Source: Pleodorina starrii (Eukaryota; Chlorophyta; Chlorophyceae; Chlamydomonadales; Volvocaceae). Taken from it: 64,000 bases of DNA. Below are positions 44,449-53,749 of the stretch, piece after piece. The notes below the pieces were generated by a model that was given only the letters and a program-made list of their open reading frames with translations, was not told the origin of the DNA and ran no database searches. Numbering within the stretch: position 1 is the stretch's first letter; the number at the start of each line of letters is the position of its first letter. A program made the position numbers and the translations under genes. The stretch lies in NCBI GenBank assembly GCA_030267565.1, contig BRXU01000067.1, forward strand, positions 1 to 64,000. Direction: 5' to 3'.

Positions 44449-45144
44449 ATGCCCGTATCCTCGTCCCCTCCGCCCACCGGCCAGCCACTGGTGGTGCGGC
44501 GGATGAGCGCCGGCGAGCAGCTGCGGGCCGAGCGCAAGCCCCGCCGGCTGATCCAGCTGCTGATCGGACTGGCCGGCTACGGCACCGCTCTGGCCTTGCT
44601 GGTCGGCTCCGGGCTGGGGGCCTCGAGCTGGAACGTGCTGGCCGAAGGCCTCGCTCACCGCACCGGGCTGTCCTTCGGGATGGCCACGAACCTGATCGCC
44701 CTGGTGGTGCTGGTGTTTTGGATCCCACTGCGCGAACTGCCCGGGCTGGGCACCGTCCTCAACGTCGTGCTCGTCGGTGCCGCCGCCGATGTGGCCGCCC
44801 ACCTCATCCCTGCCCCAGCCACGCTGGTCGAGCAGCTGACCTACTACAGCCTCGGGCTGGTCCTGTTCGCGTTCTTCGACGCCCTCTACCTCGGGGCCCG
44901 CTTCGGCTCCGGGCCACGGGACGGGCTGATGACCGGGGCCATCCGAGTGACGGGCCAACCGCTGTGGAAGATACGTACCAGCATTGAGGTCCTCGTAGTG
45001 GCCATCGGTTGGGCCCTCGGCGGGACCGTAGGTGCGGGCACCCTGGTCCTCGCCCTGACAGCCGGCCCCCTGATACAGAAGTTCCTGCGCCACACCACCG
45101 TCCCGCTGCAGGTCGATAGCTCAGCCACCTCAACGTCCCGCTGA
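44449..45144 (+). CDS. YczE-like membrane protein (copy 3)
   Basis: A 231-residue membrane protein nearly identical over its core to 32252-32944 (for example ALYLGARFGSGPRDGLMTGA and FGMATNLIALVVLVFWIPLR). Same N-terminal cytoplasmic leader GEQLRAERKPRRLIQLLIG. Five or so helices. Expected to be controlled by the divergent MocR. It forms a monocistronic unit, unlike copy 2 which is last in a three-gene operon. Confidence 0.8.
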   Translation: MPVSSSPPPTGQPLVVRRMSAGEQLRAERKPRRLIQLLIGLAGYGTALALLVGSGLGASSWNVLAEGLAHRTGLSFGMATNLIALVVLVFWIPLRELPGLGTVLNVVLVGAAADVAAHLIPAPATLVEQLTYYSLGLVLFAFFDALYLGARFGSGPRDGLMTGAIRVTGQPLWKIRTSIEVLVVAIGWALGGTVGAGTLVLALTAGPLIQKFLRHTTVPLQVDSSATSTSR

Positions 45145-45219
45145 GCAACCCCAAACGCAACCCCGGTACAGACAGCTGCGAACCCACCAGAGCGCGGCGG
45201 GCGACGTCAGCGGCGCGGG

Positions 45220-45984
45220 TCAGCAGGCATGAGACAGGAGCGCCCTCGACCACACCTGCTGATGGCGTTTCACGTATTCGGTTGCTGTATGCCAATGGCG
45301 GCCGTGGCCGCTGGCGAACATCGAGGCCCACGGTTCCCGGCCGGATCGGTGGGAAGAGTGCAACAGCTCGTACATCGCCCTGGCGCGCAGCACCATGGTC
45401 CCCGGAAGCTGTTGGCGTAGGTTCTGGTCGGCGCCGTAGCCATCAATCAGCGCAGCGAGCCGCGTGGCGGCGACCTCGGGGACTTCACTGGCATCCGACA
45501 AGGTGAATGCCTGGGCCGCGTAGGCCAGGTCCCAGACACGACTACTCGGGCCAGCGCCGTCCCAGTCGATGAACACCCACCGGTCTCCGATGATCAGATT
45601 CCAGGGCGCCAGGTCGTTGTGGCAGATGAGTTCTTCAGAGGGGGCGGGGATCACCACATCCCAAGGGGCATCGACGGTGGGAGTAAATCCCTCGCTCGCG
45701 TCGTGGATCGCTCGCACGATCCGCCCGACCCGATGCAGCCCGGCCAGGCTCAGCGGTGGAGCATGAAGGGCTGAGCATCCCGGGACGAACTCCGTGATCT
45801 GCCGGCCACGATCGTCCCTGCCGAGCACAACAGGGACATCAACGTTCTTGGCCCGCACTGCTGCCATGAATTCAAAGACCGCACTCGTTGCGGTCCCCCA
45901 GGGCTTGCGCACAGTCTCCCCGACGCGCACGACGCCATCGCTGGTGTTGCCCCCGTCCAATGGCACTTCCCGCTCCTCCACCAT
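45220..45984 (-). CDS. Aminoglycoside phosphotransferase-family protein
   Basis: A 254-residue kinase of the APH fold. The catalytic loop is LICHNDLAPWNLIIGD (HND in place of HGD) and the metal-binding segment FIDWDGAGPSSRVWDLAYAA. The N-lobe is short but includes VPVVLGRDDRGRQITEFVPG. It is probably a phosphotransferase for a small hydroxylated substrate; antibiotic resistance is possible but not shown. ATG at 45984 is used. Confidence 0.8.
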   Translation of the reverse strand: MVEEREVPLDGGNTSDGVVRVGETVRKPWGTATSAVFEFMAAVRAKNVDVPVVLGRDDRGRQITEFVPGCSALHAPPLSLAGLHRVGRIVRAIHDASEGFTPTVDAPWDVVIPAPSEELICHNDLAPWNLIIGDRWVFIDWDGAGPSSRVWDLAYAAQAFTLSDASEVPEVAATRLAALIDGYGADQNLRQQLPGTMVLRARAMYELLHSSHRSGREPWASMFASGHGRHWHTATEYVKRHQQVWSRALLSHAC

Positions 45985-46540
45985 CGCAGGCTATCCCGAG
46001 CACACCGCTGAGGACTGCCCATCGAGCCGAGCCCCCACTGCACCGCATTGGTCGTGAACCATACGTAGGGGATCATTCGTCTCGCAGGACGGCTGTTCCC
46101 GTCCTCGGGGAGCAGGCGGGTCTCATTGCGCGGTCAGGTCAGACTCAGACCCCCGTCAGTGGTGATGACCTGACCGGCGACCCACACTCCGTGGTCGGTG
46201 GCCAACCACCCGATCAACCGCGCCGGATCCGTGGGCCGCCCCCAGCGGCCGAACGGGGTGGCCCGCCGCCACGCCTCGAGCTCGACCAGGGACCGGTCGG
46301 TGGTTTCCGGGTCCAGATAGCCAGTGTTCACCGGTCCCGGGTTGATGGTGTTCAGCACGATGCCCACCTCAAGCAGTTCCGCGGCCACCGTGGGCGTCAC
46401 CCCGGCCAGAGCCGCCTTGCTCGTCGCGTAGGCGACCTCACCGCGCATGGGCCCATCGCCCTGACCCGAGGTCATCCAGAACACCCGGCCCGCCGCCCGT
46501 TCCTCGACGGGTCCGGTGCCCCCAAGGCGCTGCCCAGGCC

Positions 46541-47960
46541 GGGACTGTCGCTTTAACGGTGTAAGAGGCGTTTCCATGGTTAATGGTTCTCCGCCGCCGG
46601 CATGCGGTCGGCGAAGGTGATGGCGAAGGCGTTCAGCGCCGGCTTCCACCGTGTGACCCATCGTGTCTGTCCGGTGCCCTTCGGGTCCAGGGATCGCACG
46701 ACGAGGTACAGGGTCTTCATCGCGGACTGCTCGTTGGGGAAGTGGCCACGGGCCCGTACCGCACGGCGGAACCGGGCGTTGAGGGACTCGATGGCGTTGG
46801 TCGAGCAGATCACCCGTCGGATCTCCACGTCGTAGTCCAGGAACGGCACGAACTCCGTCCACGCCCCGCGCCAGAGTCGGCTGATCGCCGGGTACCGGGC
46901 GCCCCACTTGTCCTCCAGCTCCTCCAAAGCGGTCTCGGCGGCTGCGGCGGTGGGGGCGGTGTAGACGGGCCTGAGGTCCTTGGCGAGCTCGTCCCAGTAC
47001 TTCCTCGAGGCATAGCGGAACGTGCCGCGGATCAGGTGGATGATGCAGGTCTGCACCGTGGCCAGCGGGAACACGGCATTCACGCTGTCGGGCAGGCCCT
47101 TGAGCCCGTCGCAGACCACGAAGAAGACGTCCCTCACACCCCGGGACTTCAAGTCGGTAAGCACCGCGTACCAGAACTTCGCGCTCTCCCCGTCACCGTC
47201 CCCGGCCCACATCCCGAGGATGTCCTTGTGTCCGCCCAGGTCCACCCCGATCGCGGCGTAGACGGGCCGGTTGCGGACCTGCCCGTCGCGGACCTTGACC
47301 ATGATCGCGTCGATGAAGATCGCCGCGTAGACCTGCTCCAGCGGACGGGCCCACCACGCGGTCATCTCCTCGATCACCCGATCGGTGATCCGGGTGACGG
47401 TGTCCTTGCTGACCTCGGCGCCGTAGACCTCGCCCAGATGCGCGCTGATCTCCCCGGTGGTCAGACCCTTGGCCGACAAGGACAGCACCACCTGGTCCAG
47501 GTCCGTCAGCCGCCGCTGGCGCTTCTTGACGATCACCGGCTCGAATGACGCCTCGCGGTCGCGGGGGACCTCGATCTGCACGGGGCCGGCGTTGTCGGTG
47601 ATCACCGTCTTGGATCGTTTCCCGTTGCGCGAGTTGCCGCGGTTCCGTCCCTCGGGCTCGCCTTGCTCGTAGCCGAGGTGTTCGTTCATCTCCTCGTCCA
47701 GGGCGGCCTCGACGACCATCTTGGTCAGCTGCTTCAACAGCCCGCCCGGGCCGGTCAGGGCCGCCCCGCTGGCGCGGGCGGCGCGGACCAGTTCCCGGAC
47801 CGTGTCCTGGTCGGCCGCGCTCAGCTGCGCGTTCTCTTCCGGCTCGTCACCGGGTGTCGGTGGGCTCACGTCCACCAGTGTCTCGATCTTCTCGCTCATG
47901 TCGACCCTCCAACCCCACTCGGGGCGATTGGGCCTCTTACACCGTTACTGCGATAGTCCC
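46541..47960 (-). mobile_element. Intact IS256-family element with 8-bp target duplication
   Basis: About 29-bp imperfect terminal repeats begin GGGACTGTCGCTTTAAC at 46541 and, on the complement, GGGACTATCGCAGTAAC from 47960. CCCAGGCC lies directly outside both ends (46533-46540 and 47961-47968), an exact target duplication. Length 1420 bp. Confidence 0.9.
46580..47899 (-). CDS. IS256-family (MULE-type) transposase
   Basis: A 439-residue intact DDE transposase. The core includes IFIDAIMVKVRDGQVRNRPV (first Asp), DVFFVVCDGLKGLPDSVNAV (second Asp) and ICSTNAIESLNARFRRAVRA (catalytic Glu). The N-terminus has the DNA-binding region with LGYEQGEPEGRNRGNSRNGK. Since the frame is whole and the terminal repeats and duplication are intact, this element is likely active. 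ATG at 47899. Confidence 0.9.
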   Translation of the reverse strand: MSEKIETLVDVSPPTPGDEPEENAQLSAADQDTVRELVRAARASGAALTGPGGLLKQLTKMVVEAALDEEMNEHLGYEQGEPEGRNRGNSRNGKRSKTVITDNAGPVQIEVPRDREASFEPVIVKKRQRRLTDLDQVVLSLSAKGLTTGEISAHLGEVYGAEVSKDTVTRITDRVIEEMTAWWARPLEQVYAAIFIDAIMVKVRDGQVRNRPVYAAIGVDLGGHKDILGMWAGDGDGESAKFWYAVLTDLKSRGVRDVFFVVCDGLKGLPDSVNAVFPLATVQTCIIHLIRGTFRYASRKYWDELAKDLRPVYTAPTAAAAETALEELEDKWGARYPAISRLWRGAWTEFVPFLDYDVEIRRVICSTNAIESLNARFRRAVRARGHFPNEQSAMKTLYLVVRSLDPKGTGQTRWVTRWKPALNAFAITFADRMPAAENH

Positions 47961-48567
47961 CCCAGGCCGGGCCGGTGCCGACCGAGCAGGCGTGGCAGTG
48001 TGGCGCTGGGCGAAGTGACGGGTCAGCAGCAGTGTGGACCGGGTGTTGGTGTCCCAAAACGCGTCCAAGGTCTCGGCGGTCATATCGAGGATGGACCCGT
48101 CCCCACCGCTGCGGGCGTGGTTGCACACCAGGATGTCCAAGCGCCCAGTCAGGGCGTGAGCCTGGGCCACGAGGTCCTCGACGGCGTCGGCGTCGCGCAG
48201 GTCTGCGGAGAAGTCGCCGGTGACCGCCCCGTTCTGGAGGACCGCCCGGATGCCGGCGCGCACGGCGTCCAGGTCGTCGGCGCCCCACGGCTGATCCGTG
48301 TCGTGCGGGCTGTAGTGGTGGAAGAACACGCTGGCCCCCAGGGAGGCGAGTTCGACCGCCACTGCGTAGCCGATGCCGCGGCGGCGGGAGACCCCGGTGA
48401 CCAGGGCGGTTCTGCCCTGCAGCGGGCGCGCGGAAGAGTGGTGAGACATGGTGGTGCTCCTGACGCAGTCGGGGATTCGTCGATCACAGGGCAGGCACTC
48501 ACGCAGTCTTCATGTTGGGGAACCTAACAGCGATCACCGCTGCCGGCGACAGGCCGCCGGGAAAAGC

Positions 48568-48756
48568 TCACCCCGTGGCCAGCACTCGGTCACGATCGCG
48601 GCGATATATCGCGGCGTGCTCGAAAAAGTCCTCTCGGCCGCTCTCGACAGCTCGCCCGTCGGTGAACACCGCGAGACCCTCCAGCCGTGCCGCCACCGCC
48701 ACCGCCACCAGCAACTCCGTCAGCTCGTAGGGCTTCCCGTAGGCGTCGATCAGCAA
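48568..48756 (-). CDS. Possible small protein (62 aa), uncertain
   Basis: A TTG-started frame with KPYELTELLVAVAVAARLEG and a charged C-terminus. It has good codon bias but no convincing ribosome-binding site and no known family, and could be a fragment. It lies in the spacer between the SDR and the flippase. Confidence 0.3.
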   Translation of the reverse strand: MLIDAYGKPYELTELLVAVAVAARLEGLAVFTDGRAVESGREDFFEHAAIYRRDRDRVLATG

Positions 48757-48770
48757 CCCCTACCGCAACC
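48753..48770 (+). repeat. Intergenic motif copy (GCAACCCCTACCGCAACC)
   Basis: A good match to the dispersed motif, about 105 bp upstream of the flippase start. The last clear copy before the accessory region. Confidence 0.4.
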
Positions 48771-48875
48771 TAGAAGTAGGTCGTGAGGCCGGGGCGGGAC
48801 CCTTCGGTTTGGTAGGTGGCCGGTAGGCTCGCCGACGATGACTTTCGCAATCTGTGGTGCCGCGGTGGTGGCCTG

Positions 48876-50339
48876 GTGAGGTCCCGGTGGCGGGCGGTGC
48901 TGTTCCCGGCGCCTGATCACACCAACGTGGACAATCCGCTGGGTTCGGCCTTCGCCTTGACCGTGACCGGAGTCTTCATCCAGGGCTTGGCCCGCTTTGG
49001 CTACAGCTTCCTGGTGGTGCACCTGATGGGCGTGGAGGCCAATGGGCAGGTGGCGTTCATGATCTCCGTGGCCACCTTGTTGGTGCTGCTGTGGCCCCAG
49101 GCCACCGGCACCGCCGCGGCGAAGTACATCGCGATGGCCCGCGGCCGCGGGGACCCGGTGGCTCAGGCCGCGGTGGCAGCCTACACGGCCCGCTGGGCCG
49201 GGCTGAGCGCGGTGCTGCTGGGGGTGGCCGGTGCTCTGTGGGTGGGGTGGCAGACTGACACCGGGTGGGTGCCGGCGGTCTCCACGGGCCTGCTCGTGGT
49301 CGCCTTGGGCGCCTACACCTTTGTGCGTGGGGTGCGCACCGGCAACAACCAGTTCGTCACCGCCACCGCTTGGGACACGATCAGCTCGGTGCTCACCCTG
49401 ACCCTGCTGGGAGTGGTGCTGGTCGCCGGGTGGCAGCCGCTGCTGCTGCTGCCGCTGTGCCTGGGCTATCTGCTCTTCGCGCTGCCCTCTTGGTCACGAC
49501 CCAGCCCAGTACCCCTGGACACTCCCACGCGGCGGGCGATCGTGGGGTTCACCGCCTGGGGCTCGGTGCAGCTGCTGGCCGCCTCGGGGCTGCTGCAGCT
49601 CTCCGTGGTGCTGGGCCGGGCCCACGACACCCTCACCGCCCTGGGCCTGTACGGGATCGCGGTGTCGGTGGCGACCCCGGCCAGCATGCTCTCCGGAGCG
49701 ATGCTCACCGCTTTGGCCCCGGCGGTGGCCCGCCGTTTCGCCGCCGGGGACCACGCAGGCCTGACCGCGGAGGTGGACCGGGTCATGCGCATCATGGTCA
49801 CCGTGTTCCTGCCCGTGTTCGGACTGCTCATCCTGTGGGCCGGGCCCGTGCTGGGGTTGCTTTTCCAGGAGCGCGGCACCCCCGCGCAACCGTTGCTGGT
49901 GGTGCTGCTGCTGGCCGTGTCGGTGTCCAGCTTCAACGCCGCCAACCTGCGCCTCAACGGTACCCAGGCCTGGGGCGTGAAGGCTCTGGCCGCCTCCAAC
50001 GTCACCGGCTTCCTGGTCGGACTCAGTGTGATCCTGTGGGTCGGCCCCTCCCTGGGCGTGATGGGCAGCGCCATCGGCTACCTGGTCGGCTCCCTGGTCG
50101 CTGCGGTGGGCCCGCTGGTGATCGTCTGGCGGGTGGATGCCATGCGCTGGTGGCCCCTCGTGCTGCGAATCACCACCGGCTACAGCTTGATCCTCACCGG
50201 CCGGTGGTGGTTGGGCGACCACTTCCATCTGATCCCTACCCTCGGTGCCTCCGCGGCCTTCCTCATCCTGTGGGCCGCACTGAGCTACCGTGACCTCGCA
50301 CTCCTAGCCCGATCAGTGATCCCCCGGCGCAATAGCTGA
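48876..50339 (+). CDS. Polysaccharide/oligosaccharide flippase-type membrane protein (MOP superfamily)
   Basis: A 487-residue protein with about 12-14 predicted helices. The MOP-type N-terminus includes GVFIQGLARFGYSFLVVHLM and the internal TPASMLSGAMLTALAPAVAR matches Wzx/MATE flippases of cell-surface polysaccharide units. No other capsule or wall gene is adjacent, so the substrate is unknown. GTG at 48876 is the likely start; the ORF upstream includes non-membrane residues. Confidence 0.75.
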   Translation: MRSRWRAVLFPAPDHTNVDNPLGSAFALTVTGVFIQGLARFGYSFLVVHLMGVEANGQVAFMISVATLLVLLWPQATGTAAAKYIAMARGRGDPVAQAAVAAYTARWAGLSAVLLGVAGALWVGWQTDTGWVPAVSTGLLVVALGAYTFVRGVRTGNNQFVTATAWDTISSVLTLTLLGVVLVAGWQPLLLLPLCLGYLLFALPSWSRPSPVPLDTPTRRAIVGFTAWGSVQLLAASGLLQLSVVLGRAHDTLTALGLYGIAVSVATPASMLSGAMLTALAPAVARRFAAGDHAGLTAEVDRVMRIMVTVFLPVFGLLILWAGPVLGLLFQERGTPAQPLLVVLLLAVSVSSFNAANLRLNGTQAWGVKALAASNVTGFLVGLSVILWVGPSLGVMGSAIGYLVGSLVAAVGPLVIVWRVDAMRWWPLVLRITTGYSLILTGRWWLGDHFHLIPTLGASAAFLILWAALSYRDLALLARSVIPRRNS

Positions 50340-50491
50340 ACCTCAAATGCGCCGCCGCCCTCATACTCATCGATCAGAAGCCGGCCCTATATGCAGCAGA
50401 GGGGCCGCATTATCCACCCCTGCCAAACCCATTTGACGCGCGCGGGTGCATAACTGGGACTAGATTTTCCATGGGTCTATAGGATGGACTC

Positions 50492-50902
50492 ATGATGCAA
50501 ATTGTCCGCCCCGTGAAGGGCAAGCTCCGGGTGACGCTTCCCTACCAACCCCCCGGGGTGAACCGCCGCCTATTGAAGGCTATCTGCGGTAAGCAGACCC
50601 GGCCGGTATGGAACGCAGAACGCCGATACTTTGAGGTGGCGCGCGAGCACCTCGTGAAACTGATCGACGTACTTCCCAATAAGATCGGCCATCCATTAGA
50701 GGTGGTCCTTCACGGCGCAACACAGACCAAGTGCGTCACGGCATGCTGGGCTGCCAACCCTGACACTCGTTGGGAGTGCGTGTGCTCGTGCGCTGGATCG
50801 AACCACGGCACGGGGCAACCGCTGCCAATGCAGGTGTCGGCCGACCTATCTGTCGGGACGGAGTACACAGCCGAGAGTTACATAGTTCATCCCAGCAGCT
50901 GA
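50492..50902 (+). CDS. Unknown protein (136 aa), accessory region
   Basis: No domain recognised. Composition is less GC-rich than its neighbours. It includes LPYQPPGVNRRLLKAICGKQ and a cysteine-containing C-terminal part (TKCVTACWAANPDTRWECVC) that could bind metal. It is convergent with the gene at 50950. Marks the start of the accessory stretch. Confidence 0.5.
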   Translation: MMQIVRPVKGKLRVTLPYQPPGVNRRLLKAICGKQTRPVWNAERRYFEVAREHLVKLIDVLPNKIGHPLEVVLHGATQTKCVTACWAANPDTRWECVCSCAGSNHGTGQPLPMQVSADLSVGTEYTAESYIVHPSS

Positions 50903-50949
50903 GCACGTCGCAGAACTTCTCATAAGGTTCAGATGTGCCGCAGCAACTC

Positions 50950-51816
50950 TTAGGGTCGATTACCGAATAGTTCGCGGGCTTTTTCGGGTTTTCCTGAGAA
51001 CAGGGTCGCATCTTCCCCCAAGTCCGGCATTGAGATGCGTCCCGCAGCAAAGGTGCCTCGCAGCTCCTCGATGGCGTGTCTTCCCCAGGTGAGCATGGCG
51101 AAAGCTCTGTCTTCAGGGAGGTGGCTACCTTGCAGTGAGCCGCCTCCCTCCATCTCATGGGCGTAGAGGTGACGGTTGAAGATCCCAGGAGCCCAGGCAA
51201 GGCCGTGGGCGTACCCCGAACAGAGTTGCCATTTCTGGTAGAAGTTTGTTCCCCTTACAGCATCGACGCTTTTTAGGTGACCTGTCCTGTCGAGACGCGC
51301 CGTTACAGCTGTCTTCTTTATCCCCAGAGCCATGGCGGCCGCTGTGATCTGATCGCAGGTATCTCTATAGTTCTGAGCGCCTTGGGCGCTCTCCTGCAAA
51401 AGTCCTTCTGGCGGGTTTGACGTGTCAGTGAGGCCCTCAAAGAACTTAATAGCATTGAAGGCCGAGTCGTGTGCGACTTGGAGCGCGCGCTGCTGACGTC
51501 CTTGACGCGTGCTTCCTGTTAGCACCCACATCCCTACGCCTGCGAGCTCGACGGAGCCACGTGTCAGAGTCGCAACTCCGACTGGATGAATGTGACCTGC
51601 CGTAATGCTGGAAACGGCTGTGGCAAGGTCGTTTACGGCAGAGTCCAAGAACGCGCGTGCAACGGCTGCTACGGAGGTTCCGTTTGGCATTCCCCTCGTA
51701 TCACCTGCAAGCAGACTGTCCCTGGCTAGCGGGTACGCGGTGGGATCGGAGGACAGGGTTTGTGCCTCCTCAACCCAGCAACAGAGCCCTGCCCAGTCGT
51801 TGCCTTCTAATGTCAT
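50950..51816 (-). CDS. Unknown protein (288 aa), accessory region
   Basis: Start chosen at 51816 (LEGNDWAGLCCWVEEAQTLS), where AGGGG lies about 12 bp upstream; the longer frame to 52062 adds a low-quality N-terminus. It is helix-rich and soluble, with RHAIEELRGTFAAGRISMPD near the end. No family recognised. The codon usage is less GC-biased than the core genes, suggesting transfer. Confidence 0.5.
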   Translation of the reverse strand: MTLEGNDWAGLCCWVEEAQTLSSDPTAYPLARDSLLAGDTRGMPNGTSVAAVARAFLDSAVNDLATAVSSITAGHIHPVGVATLTRGSVELAGVGMWVLTGSTRQGRQQRALQVAHDSAFNAIKFFEGLTDTSNPPEGLLQESAQGAQNYRDTCDQITAAAMALGIKKTAVTARLDRTGHLKSVDAVRGTNFYQKWQLCSGYAHGLAWAPGIFNRHLYAHEMEGGGSLQGSHLPEDRAFAMLTWGRHAIEELRGTFAAGRISMPDLGEDATLFSGKPEKARELFGNRP

Positions 51817-52549
51817 AGCTTCATGATCCCCTAGTCGTTGTAGGACCACACGAACCGAAACACATCCGTGCGGGTTACTGGCATCCAGGCGGGCGCCTCC
51901 GTCCTTGATGCTCACTGCATGAACCCCCAGTTGAGAACTTTCGGTGCGGCGGTCCCTTACTGTGTGGCTCAGGACGGGAGGCGGGCTGGCGCCGGTCATC
52001 GACGGAATCATCGTGACCGCCGCGCTCTTCGCGCCGACCGGGGACCTGGTGGTGTTCTTCAATCCTCCCGACGGATCCCGTTACGCCTGGATCTATGACC
52101 GTCAGTACCTCCCGTCAAGCGAGGCGGAAAGGGTGGAATTCGCTCGCCTGTCCCTACTGGGGGATCTTGTTCCTCCCGCCCGGTGGGCACAGCCCTTGAC
52201 CGGGCGGACCTGGCGCCGTGGGCCGCCCGGTTCGGTGACGTGCGCTGGGGCGGAAGGACTAACCAGCCGTGACTGCCGGTCGGATAGGAACCTCTTTCAA
52301 TACATGGCGGCCCGCTCGGTTACACCGGCGTGTGGACCGGCCCGGTCGACACGTCACAGACAGTCCAACCGCGGGCAAATGGCGTCAGGAAAGCCGTGAG
52401 TCGGACCCGCCGGATCAGCACCATCATGGTCCTCACCTCATAGACCCCCACGCCCTCACGGTGTAAGACCAACCGGCCTCACACATCCATAATGAAAAGC
52501 CGAACAAGTCCTGTGGTTAGTCCCTTAAGCTGATGGCCGAATTAGCGTC
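51817..52549. other. 733-bp region; contains one arm of the 27-bp inverted repeat
   Basis: A plus-strand frame at 51944-52399 (YAWIYDRQYLPSSEAERVEF) has some protein-like character but an implausible C-terminus, so I leave it uncalled. The perfect 27-bp repeat is at 52470-52496. DNA between 52200 and 52470 looks like decayed mobile-element or chromosomal sequence. Confidence 0.4.
52470..52496. repeat. Left arm of a perfect 27-bp inverted repeat
   Basis: Begins CAACCGGCCTCACACATCCA and is the exact reverse complement of 63948-63974. The two arms bracket about 11.5 kb of accessory DNA. Confidence 0.9.
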
Positions 52550-53419
52550 CTAAGCGAGATTCCCTGGCGTTCCTGTTGAGACAGGTAGGGAAATTCCCAA
52601 TGTCCCGTACAGCGCAAAAACCGTTTCTTGGATGGCACTGGACTTGAAAACGATCCCGAGATCAATCATGTCGTCGAATGTGGCGACGCCAGCTTTGACC
52701 ATCTGCACGACTCCGTTGACTTGACGGGTATGAACGGCTGCGACAACGCCGAGAAGCGACATTCGGGTGCCGACACGCGTCACTCCATCGCGAGTTGTGT
52801 AGGTGCCGCGGTCATAAAGCACAACCGGGCTACCACTTGACCCCGGGAATACCGAAGCGTCGATCAAGAAGGCCGGCAGGTTGTTATAGTCGTTGAAGAT
52901 CGGTGTCGCGGTCTGCCCACGTCGTGCGATTGGCAGCATGGAAGCTTGGTCGAACAGGCCGTTTGGGTATCCAATCATCGTAATTTGCTCGATAGCGTCG
53001 AGTGAGTCCGCGGTCTCTTGTGTTGCAAGGTGCTCGGGGTCAAACCCTCGATAGAACGGGGCGGCACCGTTATCTACCATCGCTTTTAGAATTTCTCCAA
53101 AGAGCATGGCGCCGATGTCGACCTTTGAGTCAGGGTGGCCCACCCAGGTTTGGGCGTTGAAGCCAGTAACCACCATGCGTGTACCACGACTGGCTGGCTG
53201 GCTGGCGTTCTCCGCGGCAGCCATGGTGAAAGCAACTTGATGCGCCCCGTCTAACACATGTTTGTTTGTGATTAAAACTGGCAGTGTTGAGCCGTTTTCG
53301 CCGGGATAATTAATAATGAAACCAGTTCCGGTGGACCTGGCTGTAGGGGTAAGTGCTTCGATAAACACTGTCGTGAAGAAAAGCTGATCCGCGATTGTTT
53401 CAACTGGGGGTCGCACCAT
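52550..53419 (-). CDS. Trypsin-like serine protease, intracellular type
   Basis: A 289-residue protease with the chymotrypsin-fold triad: His in LITNKHVLDGAHQVAFTMA, Asp in DSKVDIGAMLFGEILKAM and Ser in ASVFPGSSGSPVVLYDRG. It has no signal peptide, so it should act inside the cell, as do many defence-linked trypsin-like proteases. Met at 53419 (MVRPPVETIADQLFFTT) is chosen over Met at 53572. It sits just inside the 27-bp repeat with no adjacent partner on the same strand. Confidence 0.7.
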   Translation of the reverse strand: MVRPPVETIADQLFFTTVFIEALTPTARSTGTGFIINYPGENGSTLPVLITNKHVLDGAHQVAFTMAAAENASQPASRGTRMVVTGFNAQTWVGHPDSKVDIGAMLFGEILKAMVDNGAAPFYRGFDPEHLATQETADSLDAIEQITMIGYPNGLFDQASMLPIARRGQTATPIFNDYNNLPAFLIDASVFPGSSGSPVVLYDRGTYTTRDGVTRVGTRMSLLGVVAAVHTRQVNGVVQMVKAGVATFDDMIDLGIVFKSSAIQETVFALYGTLGISLPVSTGTPGNLA

Positions 53420-53749
53420 GAACACAGCATACGTCTTGTCAGTGGATTGGCGCCGTCGCCAGCTACACAAGTCACCGCTTTGGCCGTTGATATACCCCGC
53501 TCCGTGGCATTCCAGGTTGGAGGCTACATCGGCCCATAACGCGCCCGTTAGCCGGACGGCCTCGAAGCGGGACATCGCACTTACCGACTGCGCCCGATGA
53601 TGCACGTTAGAGGGACCTCCAGTGAGTCCGGACGCGCCCATGCGGAGCTCGCGCAACCATATGTGGTTGCCATGCCCGTTTACCCCGTGCGATGAAATGC
53701 CCGCTCAGGCACGGTATGTGCATCACGATGTCCACAGGCACCGACGGCT

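Larger units (their letters stand above)
46134..48449 (-). pseudogene. Short-chain dehydrogenase gene split by an IS256 insertion
   Basis: The N-terminal part (47961-48449) has the Rossmann glycine motif TALVTGVSRRRGIGYAVAVE and the NH(A)R region DILVCNHARSGGDGS; the C-terminal part (46134-46540) has the catalytic YATSKAA and a normal SDR tail (ITTDGGLSL). The break coincides exactly with the IS256 ends and its 8-bp duplication, and the frame would be restored in phase if the element were removed. It was therefore a working oxidoreductase of about 255-290 residues until a recent insertion. Confidence 0.85.

Noticed and set aside
42934..45093. A 719-residue minus-strand frame joining MocR copy 2 to DNA upstream
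   Set aside because: The extra 250 residues are antisense to the well-supported YczE-like gene; the true start is at 44337 before the GntR domain.
51944..52399. Plus-strand ORF near the left arm of the 27-bp repeat
   Set aside because: The first part looks protein-like, but the C-terminus is low quality, there is no ribosome-binding site and no family; not strong enough to annotate.
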